Below the pieces are notes generated by a model, which made no database searches, was not told the DNA's origin, and saw only the letters and a program-made list of their open reading frames with translations. Both the position numbers and the translations under genes were made by a program. This document shows, in pieces, positions 8,601-12,470 of a stretch of 12,470 nucleotides of DNA. The stretch spans positions 1 through 12,470 of the forward strand of contig JACNIV010000315.1 of NCBI GenBank assembly GCA_014382915.1, written 5' to 3'. The DNA comes from Candidatus Cloacimonadota bacterium. GTDB lineage: Bacteria; Cloacimonadota; Cloacimonadia; Cloacimonadales; TCS61. Position 1 is the first letter of the stretch. The number at the start of each line of letters is the position of its first letter.

Positions 8601-9224
8601 CGATTTATTTAAAGCTGTAAAACCACAAATGCGGTATGTATATTTATTTCTATACAGTAAGCCTTTGTCTGTAAATTCAATTTTATCTTTTTCTGTTCTC
8701 TCGATTTCCTGGAATTCAGTTCCCTTTTCTTTCCTTTCTACAATGAATCCATCTTCGAAAGCACAGTTTTCCACCCAGGTGAGCTTTACAGACTGATCGT
8801 TAATTATTTCTACAGCAAGATCCAGGGGTTGAGGAAAGATCGTTTTAACAGAAACCTTTTCTGAGTAATCTGATTTTTCTAGATGATTATAACTGCAAAT
8901 TCTGTATGTATATTTCACATCGAAGGTAAGCCCTTTATCAGTGAAAGAAGTGCTGTTTACATTTAATGAAGCAATTTCACTAAAGCTTTCACTACTGTCT
9001 TTTCGTTCAATGATAAAACCCTCTTCAATTTCACAGATGTCGTCCCAGGTAAGTGTTACAGATTGATCATCAAGAGCTGTAGCCTGAAAATTAGCAGGTG
9101 TTTCTAATGTGTTTATTTCCTCTGCTTCAGCAGACTGATCGTTTATATTCTTGTTTTCAGATTGAGCAAAACATGAAAAGGATAAGAAAAAAATGCCGAT
9201 AAATAAAATAACTGTTTTTTTCAA
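5610..9224 (-). CDS. Large secreted protein: nine fibronectin type III domains plus right-handed beta-helix
   Basis: A 1204-residue exported protein. Residues 1-20 are a signal peptide ending CFA before Q; C18 does not sit in a good lipobox. Residues ~42-848 are nine Fn3 domains, each opening with a P-x-N/Y-L pattern, a DDQS-x-x-L-x-W strand, 'GF-x-x-ERK', and 'YxYR' near the end. Residues ~851-1200 form a parallel beta-helix: a 'YSSIQSAINAS...GDIVLVQPGTY' start, then GGG[IV]-type rungs at 949-1090, and an ending 'INAGNP...DIDGSANDLGAFGGTW', typical of secreted Pel/NosD-like beta-helix proteins. The role is probably adhesive or polysaccharide-directed at the surface. No catalytic residues are evident, and no type IX sorting domain or other anchor is visible. 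The start codon is TTG, supported by GGAGGT 6 nt upstream and by the signal peptide. It is the first gene of the operon with the OmpA-like protein. No clear promoter is visible in the 92 bp upstream. Confidence 0.92.
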   Translation of the reverse strand: MKKTVILFIGIFFLSFSCFAQSENKNINDQSAEAEEINTLETPANFQATALDDQSVTLTWDDICEIEEGFIIERKDSSESFSEIASLNVNSTSFTDKGLTFDVKYTYRICSYNHLEKSDYSEKVSVKTIFPQPLDLAVEIINDQSVKLTWVENCAFEDGFIVERKEKGTEFQEIERTEKDKIEFTDKGLLYRNKYTYRICGFTALNKSDYSGKIVVETIFPIPANIKVRALDDQSVRLSWEDRCDFEKGFIIERKVKKEEFSNIAELTENTTYYDDKGLTDGNVYYYRIKAFSQLNESDYSSEIFVSTSFPAPQNLYVDVLNDHSCKLYWEDKSSFVTGFIVERKENEGEFEQIAELGGITKNYVDETMVLGSYYIYRITALSKKNSSSYSNEISTKTDFPGPANLYSETIDDQSLRLYWEDNSVFEEGFKLERKDEDSDYIEIALLEPNTTTFIDKNLKYGITYIYRVAAYTITSTTGYSNEHSAKTIFPKPSYLSALVLDDQSIKLSWLDNCIFNEGFKLERKENGGEFHSIVSLDAETTSYLDENLHFGTNYIYRVFAVTKLNNSDYSNIVEVKTFFPEPTYLSSEVIDDQTVSLYWEDNCSFEVGFRLERKMDSKEFSEIAVFSENTTSFKDKDLSFGKTYYYRVLAFTSFNESDYSNVEYASTIFAKPTNLTAKIIGAGEIDLAWSDNCYFENGYSIERSVGGSDFKEIGKTSSNINEFKDLNLAFGADYTYRVRAYTELNYSDYSKSVTRSLGISAPANLKTHVIGDRQVKLTWTDNTSIEDGFKIERRTSDQEFEIYTQVPANVTSYLDTGTEIHVNYYYRMFSYSKGNKSHYSNEVHAVCHHGELRVPEDYSSIQSAINASSSGDIVLVQPGTYKENLNFNGKDITVGSLFLTTGNAKYINDTILDGGKKNSGVIFENEEKENTLLIGFTIINGSGNALRGGGIFIYNSSPTLKDLVITGNTADEFGGGIYLYNSNPVMEDLTISSNTSLGTIYGYGGGVYLNNSNPQMTRIAITDNTCTEFGGGIYIYNSNPELRNCIIAFNTVKGNKYGFGGAIYTQYARPILSNLTIYGNEALQGGAIFCNSFSNPKLLNSILWQNKPQELCFHKFGDIKITIGYTNLEGAEDGIFTNNNGSVFFQMGFFNTEPMFENPTFNNFHLKEGSTCINAGNPAAEYNDIDGSANDLGAFGGTWGDWK
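5955..6380 (-). repeat. Beta-helix rungs with alternating spacing
   Basis: Rungs GGGIFIYNSSP, GGGIYLYNSNP, GGGVYLNNSNP, GGGIYIYNSNP, GGAIYTQYARP and GGAIF start at residues 949, 975, 1005, 1031, 1061 and about 1086. Steps are 26, 30, 26, 30 and 25 residues. The longer steps carry an extra glycine/tyrosine loop (SLGTIYGYG, VKGNKYGFG). The true unit is therefore about 56 residues, or two turns. Confidence 0.8.
6675..9101 (-). repeat. Nine tandem Fn3 coding repeats of exactly 270 bp
   Basis: The core tryptophan of each Fn3 domain falls at residues 60, 150, 240, 330, 420, 510, 600, 690 and 780, a constant step of 90 residues with no insertion or deletion. Protein identity between repeats is moderate, and the DNA has diverged, so these are old duplications. 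Most domains join through a short FP-xP linker (IFP, SFP, DFP or FFP); the last two junctions read IFA-KP and GIS-AP. Confidence 0.9.
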
Positions 9225-9230
9225 TTTCCA

Positions 9231-9236
9231 ACCTCC
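9231..9236 (-). promoter_or_regulatory. Shine-Dalgarno that fixes the TTG start of the Fn3/beta-helix gene
   Basis: GGAGGT on the minus strand lies 6 nt before TTG (9224-9222), which is followed by Lys-Lys and a hydrophobic leader. No ATG or GTG near this point would retain the signal peptide, so the non-AUG start is well supported. Confidence 0.8.
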
Positions 9237-9316
9237 AATATCCTTACAATTTTTAATTATTTATATTACTAAGAACAGATATTATTCTCTATTGATAACT
9301 TTTTTGATTATTAAAA

Positions 9317-9784
9317 TCATATTGTCAACATATTCTTGAGTTGCCTTTTCATTGAAGCATAATGTGACCCCTGCCAATAGACCTTACCGCATTTGCGGCA
9401 GATAGTGAATTCAATGAACGTTTCGTAAATATAAGGCGGAATAATTTCCTTTATTTTCTCTTTGGAAATTTTCTCTATTTTTTTGTTACATTCGATACAA
9501 CGGGTAAAAATAAAATCATCATTAAACTTCAGGAATTGTCTTAACTCTCCCAGTTGCTGCTGATGATCAACCTCACTAATCAGGAATCTGGAAAATTCTT
9601 CTTTTAATTTAGCGGTTTTTTTACTTCTGGTCAGGTATATCCTTCTCTCTTTTTTAGCCAGACGAACTTTATTGTGAATACTCACACTCTTATAGACGGC
9701 TGCATCATAGCCCAATATGCGCAACCACCTGGCTAATCTGTTCAAGTTCTCATCGAGCAGGAATTTTGGTTTTATTTCTTTCAT
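9317..9784 (-). CDS. Mut7-C domain protein (PIN-like fold plus zinc ribbon)
   Basis: A 155-residue protein spanning the whole Mut7-C (predicted RNase) domain. The N-terminal PIN-like half has 'FLLDENLNRLARWLRILGYDAAVY' (D11, then LARWLR) and 'RRIYLTRSKKTAK'. The C-terminal half is a zinc ribbon with C96/C99 ('RCIECN') and C129/C132 ('CRKCGKVYWQGSHY'), whose 'VYW-GSH' ending is a family signature. Two places where the family usually carries acids are changed here: the Asp/Glu before the 'LA' helix is replaced around N38 (HNKVRLA), and the Asp of 'LTRD' is S54. Only D11 of the usual set is clearly kept, so nuclease activity is uncertain. Its ATG overlaps the mlaF stop by one base (TAATG) with only a weak ribosome site, suggesting translational coupling. 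The gene seems to end the Mla operon, but no hairpin follows it. Confidence 0.88.
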   Translation of the reverse strand: MKEIKPKFLLDENLNRLARWLRILGYDAAVYKSVSIHNKVRLAKKERRIYLTRSKKTAKLKEEFSRFLISEVDHQQQLGELRQFLKFNDDFIFTRCIECNKKIEKISKEKIKEIIPPYIYETFIEFTICRKCGKVYWQGSHYASMKRQLKNMLTI

Positions 9785-10527
9785 TATCCGAATTTCCCAA
9801 CGCGGAAGAATGTTTCCACTTCTGGGATAACAGATTTTTTTGCTTGCTGTAACGTTCCCGAGAAAAGCACTTTCCCCTCATCCAGGAAAATTATCCTGTC
9901 GGCAATTCTATGAATACTGGCCAGTTCGTGTGTTACAATCACGATTGTCATTTTGAGCAGGTTTTTTAGTTTCAGTATAAGCTCATCAAGCGAAGCACTT
10001 GTCAGTGGGTCGAGTCCGGCTGAAGGTTCATCGCAGATCAGTATATCAGGGTCCAGGGCAATTGCCCTGGCCAGTGCAGCGCGTTTTTTCATCCCTCCTG
10101 AAAGCTCTGAGGGGAGCAGATTTTCTACTTTAGCAAGATTGACTAATTTTAATTTTACACGGATCATCTTAGCAATTATCGTAGGAGTAAGTTTCGTATG
10201 CTGCACTAAAGGTATGGAAACATTGTCGAAAATAGTAAGCGAATTTAAGAGAGCCCCATTCTGAAAAAGCATACCGATTTTGCTAAGAATTGAATTAAAT
10301 TCCAATTCGTCCATTCTGGTTACTTCTTTGTTAAGAATCTTTACCGAACCTGAGACAGGTTCAAATAAGCGAAGTATATTTTTGATAAGCGTTGTTTTAC
10401 CGCAACCACTACCTCCTAAAATTACAGTTATTTCTTCTGGATAGATATCCAGAGATACGTTATCCAGTACGGTTTGTTCACCGTATTTTGCCACCAGGTC
10501 TTTTACCGAAATTATTGGTTCTATCAT
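9784..10527 (-). CDS. mlaF: MlaF-type ABC transporter ATP-binding protein
   Basis: ATPase of the MlaFEDB-type system that moves phospholipids between inner and outer membranes. The product is 247 residues, a normal length. Visible motifs are Walker A GGSGCGKTT (38-46), Q-loop Q89 in LFQNGALLNSL, signature LSGGM (142-146), Walker B LICDEP (163-168), D-loop SAGLDP, and H-loop H200. The 'FQNGALLNSLTIFDNV' stretch and 'SGGMKKRAALARAIALDP' are typical of the MlaF/Mkl subfamily rather than amino-acid or drug importers. It overlaps the end of mlaE by ATGA (10524-10527) and lacks its own ribosome site, so it is probably translated by coupling in fixed ratio to the permease. The Mut7-C gene follows with a 1-nt overlap. 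The family assignment is strong; direction of transport and substrate are not settled by sequence. Confidence 0.94.
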   Translation of the reverse strand: MIEPIISVKDLVAKYGEQTVLDNVSLDIYPEEITVILGGSGCGKTTLIKNILRLFEPVSGSVKILNKEVTRMDELEFNSILSKIGMLFQNGALLNSLTIFDNVSIPLVQHTKLTPTIIAKMIRVKLKLVNLAKVENLLPSELSGGMKKRAALARAIALDPDILICDEPSAGLDPLTSASLDELILKLKNLLKMTIVIVTHELASIHRIADRIIFLDEGKVLFSGTLQQAKKSVIPEVETFFRVGKFG

Positions 10528-11597
10528 GTTTTAAAATAAAATATTAAACTATTTAAGGCGTCCAGTATAATAACCCAGAAAATGGAAGCGACCACTGCCT
10601 GGGTAGTTACTTTTCCCACACCCTCGGCACCGCCTTTTACATTAAAACCATAATAGCTGCCAATTATCACTATCACCCAGGCAAAGAAAAAGCTTTTACC
10701 CAGTCCGATCAGAGCATCTCTCATTGTAAGTATCTCAAAAACACGATTAAAGAAAACCACTGCGCTGAGATCGAGATATGTAACCGCAACTATCAATCCA
10801 CCAAGAATTCCCACCAGGGTAGACATTGTAACAAGTAGCGGTATGCAGATGGTTATGGCAAGGAACTTGGGGACTACTATATATCTAATAGGATTTATTG
10901 CCATCATCCTCAGGGCATCGATCTCTTCCGTAACCTTCATGGTGGCTATTTCTGAAGCAATGGAAGATCCGCTCCGGCCAGCCAGAATTATGGCCGTTAA
11001 TATAGGACCCATCTCCGTTACCATGGATATCGCCATTAGATCCGCCACGAAAATATTAGCACCAAACTGACGTAATTGAGCTGCCGACTGTAAAGCCAAT
11101 ATCAAACCCAATATGAAGGAAAGCAGAGCAATTATGCCTACTGCATCCACACCGATAATAAGACTTTGTTGGATAATCGAACCTTGGCGCTGCCCTTTTC
11201 TGTTAAACAAACCCACGAAAGACCAATAAAAAATATCCGCGATCAGGTAAATTGCATCCCTGGTTGAATCTCTCCATCTTAATAATCCCTCTCCTATCAA
11301 TATAAAGAAATTGTCTTTTCTGCCGGGAACAGGTTTTTTCAAGGACAGTGAAGTAAAGGTAGAAACAGCACTTTCCACGATTTCGTTCATATTAGCAAGC
11401 TGCGGTTTGAATTTATGCAGATTCAATACAAGCTCATCCAGAAATGCCACGCCGGCACTGTCGATGGAACTTACTTCTGAAAGATCGATAGTGCTGATCT
11501 TCTTTCCTTTATACTGAGATAATTCATGCAGGAGATCGGGAACGGTAAATTTGGTTAATTTCCCATCCAGGAACAAGGTCTGGTTTTCGTATTTCAT
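10524..11597 (-). CDS. mlaE: MlaE lipid ABC permease with N-terminal STAS (MlaB-like) domain
   Basis: Inner-membrane permease of the Mla lipid transport complex, 357 residues. Residues ~1-85 are a STAS domain ('TIDLSEVSSIDSAGVAFLDEL', with S47 in the DSAG loop), the part that E. coli makes separately as MlaB. Residues ~100-357 are the MlaE permease, with an amphipathic helix ('YWSFVGLFNRKG'), several hydrophobic helices, and the family core 'TEMGPILTAIILAGRSGSS', then 'MKVTEEIDALRMMAINP', which contacts the ATPase. The fusion would fix the regulator to the permease at 1:1. The ATG follows the stop of the upstream barrel gene after a single base, with only a weak ribosome site, so it probably relies on reinitiation. 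The next gene, mlaF, overlaps by 4 nt. No MCE-domain MlaD gene is found within the window. Confidence 0.95.
   Translation of the reverse strand: MKYENQTLFLDGKLTKFTVPDLLHELSQYKGKKISTIDLSEVSSIDSAGVAFLDELVLNLHKFKPQLANMNEIVESAVSTFTSLSLKKPVPGRKDNFFILIGEGLLRWRDSTRDAIYLIADIFYWSFVGLFNRKGQRQGSIIQQSLIIGVDAVGIIALLSFILGLILALQSAAQLRQFGANIFVADLMAISMVTEMGPILTAIILAGRSGSSIASEIATMKVTEEIDALRMMAINPIRYIVVPKFLAITICIPLLVTMSTLVGILGGLIVAVTYLDLSAVVFFNRVFEILTMRDALIGLGKSFFFAWVIVIIGSYYGFNVKGGAEGVGKVTTQAVVASIFWVIILDALNSLIFYFKT
11343..11597 (-). other. STAS domain coding part of mlaE
   Basis: Encodes residues 1-85. The 'DLSEVSSIDSAG' loop is the STAS signature, and in MlaB-type proteins this face contacts the MlaF ATPase. 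The fusion of STAS with MlaE is known in other bacteria, so it is a family trait rather than a novelty. Confidence 0.8.
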
Positions 11598-11598
11598 A

Positions 11599-12470
11599 TT
11601 ATCTCAGGAAGTAGGTTACTCTCAAGAAAAGGCTGTGCTTTTCTACAATATACTCATCACCTGTTTCCGGGATCTTATTCTCAAGCTTTAACTTATAATC
11701 CAGTGAAATATATTTAAACAGTTTCAGATTAATCACATTCTCCCATTCCATGGTATAATCATCATCTTTACTGAAGGGAAACAGGAAGTCGGCGTTTGTG
11801 CTATAGGTCAAGTTAAAGGGGAGCTGGAAATTTCCTACTACGGAAACTTCTGTACCTGTTGTACTTTCAGATTTTTGTTCAGTATAAATTCTATGCTCAA
11901 TATCATTTATTGTTTCTGTGCTTGTAAGATCATAAAAATTATTATTGATATCCTGTCTGATACCGAAACCAACCCGTAGACTTAGGTTGGCTCTGGATAA
12001 ATTCAATATCCTGTAGTTGATACCGATTCCCTCTTTCAGAATCAGCGGGAAAAAAGAAGATTTAATCTCTACTTTGTCGGTAAGGGTAGTATCTACGATA
12101 ACATTATTATCCTTATCTATCTTAACGTAACTAAACTCATTTGTGCTGTAATATTTCTCCGGAAAGAAATGGGAATTCATATCTAAACGGCTGTAAAAGC
12201 CGACATTTTTTAGAAAATAATAGATCAATGTGTTTTTCAGGTAAAATTCATCTGCAGCCAGCCGGAAATCGGTATCGGTGGTTTTAGAGGTACCTACTTC
12301 TATCAAGTTCTTCATAGTGTAGTGAAGGGGATCTTTATCGTAGATCAGGTAGTTTTCCAATTGGGTATTAAAGGTGATCGTTGTTTCCGGATTATCTTTA
12401 TCTACCTCATTGTTGCTGTTAATGTTCACATTGCCATGTATAGCACTGGAAAACTTGAGGTTCGCCAGTG
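11599..12470 (-). CDS. Outer-membrane beta-barrel protein (DUF3078-like), 5' end outside the window
   Basis: C-terminal ~290 residues of a probable outer-membrane barrel. The frame is open through base 12470 (reading ...LKFSSAIHGN before the GTG at 12429), so the GTG is not the likely start and any signal peptide is off the window. The sequence alternates short amphipathic strands and charged turns. The segments 'DFRLAADEFYLKNTLIYYF', 'VGFYSRLDMNSHFFPEKY', 'SFFPLILKEGIGINYRILN' and the terminal 'KHSLFLRVTYFLR' resemble DUF3078-like barrels, in the same broad class as the barrel at 2241-3116, with little obvious sequence identity between the two. Its stop lies one base before the mlaE ATG, so it belongs to the Mla transcript and is probably translated in step with the permease. 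It could be an outer-membrane partner of the lipid system. That is inference from position only. Confidence 0.7.
   Translation of the reverse strand, partial: LANLKFSSAIHGNVNINSNNEVDKDNPETTITFNTQLENYLIYDKDPLHYTMKNLIEVGTSKTTDTDFRLAADEFYLKNTLIYYFLKNVGFYSRLDMNSHFFPEKYYSTNEFSYVKIDKDNNVIVDTTLTDKVEIKSSFFPLILKEGIGINYRILNLSRANLSLRVGFGIRQDINNNFYDLTSTETINDIEHRIYTEQKSESTTGTEVSVVGNFQLPFNLTYSTNADFLFPFSKDDDYTMEWENVINLKLFKYISLDYKLKLENKIPETGDEYIVEKHSLFLRVTYFLR

Noticed and set aside
6675..9101. Regular 270-bp periodicity as a DNA-level repeat or CRISPR-like array
   Set aside because: The period is coding, falls on Fn3 domain boundaries, and the DNA copies have diverged. There are no short identical repeats with unique spacers.
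9167..9224. Lipoprotein signal in the Fn3/beta-helix protein because of C18
   Set aside because: The residues before C18 (Ser-Phe-Ser) do not fit a lipobox, and the CFA-Q site two residues later is a normal signal peptidase I site.
9237..9316. Promoter for the Fn3/beta-helix gene
   Set aside because: TAATAT occurs on the minus strand around 9268-9263, but no acceptable -35 element lies 16-18 nt upstream. The region is so AT-rich that such hexamers are expected by chance.
9301..9320. Short inverted repeat (TGATT/AATCA) after the Mut7-C gene as a terminator
   Set aside because: The stem is only 5 bp and AT-rich, and it is followed on the minus strand by A residues rather than a T-run.

Overview
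The window is a compact, AT-rich stretch of bacterial chromosome with no gene-free interval above about 130 bp. It looks like a Gram-negative of the FCB group, and Cloacimonadota-like is my best guess. Supporting features are two DUF3078-type outer-membrane barrels, long Fn3 plus beta-helix secreted proteins ending in a GAFGGTWGDW-type tail, an OmpA protein with thrombospondin-3 repeats, and very strong GGAGG ribosome sites. The phylum call is inference; the Gram-negative call is well supported. I found no mobile element, CRISPR array, RNA gene or defence locus.

Layout. (1) 1-1149 (+): C-terminal part of a TldD/PmbA-family protein, cut by the window edge. It is the only gene on the plus strand and converges on (2) 2113-1205 (-): an exported MsrB-MsrA fusion methionine sulfoxide reductase. 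(3) 3940-2241 (-): a two-gene unit, an MscS channel followed 17 bp later by a DUF3078-like barrel, ending in a hairpin terminator at 2181-2220. (4) 9224-4045 (-): a 1204-residue protein of nine Fn3 domains plus a beta-helix, then an OmpA/TSP3 protein, ending in a perfect 11-bp-stem terminator at 3992-4029. (5) 12470-9317 (-): a tightly coupled run of a second outer-membrane barrel (start outside the window), a STAS-MlaE permease fusion, the MlaF ATPase, and a Mut7-C domain protein. Junctions are a 1-nt gap, a 4-nt ATGA overlap and a 1-nt overlap.

The common theme is the cell envelope: lipid transport between membranes (MlaEF), outer-membrane barrels, peptidoglycan tethering (OmpA), a surface or secreted adhesive-type protein (Fn3/beta-helix), osmotic protection (MscS) and periplasmic oxidative repair (Msr). 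The points most worth a second look are: the Mla operon headed by a barrel and with no MCE gene in view; a Mut7-C protein lacking two of the family's usual acidic residues; two ribosome sites in msrBA that could give exported and cytosolic forms; and the exactly 90-residue register of all nine Fn3 domains. None of these amounts to a demonstrated new system.
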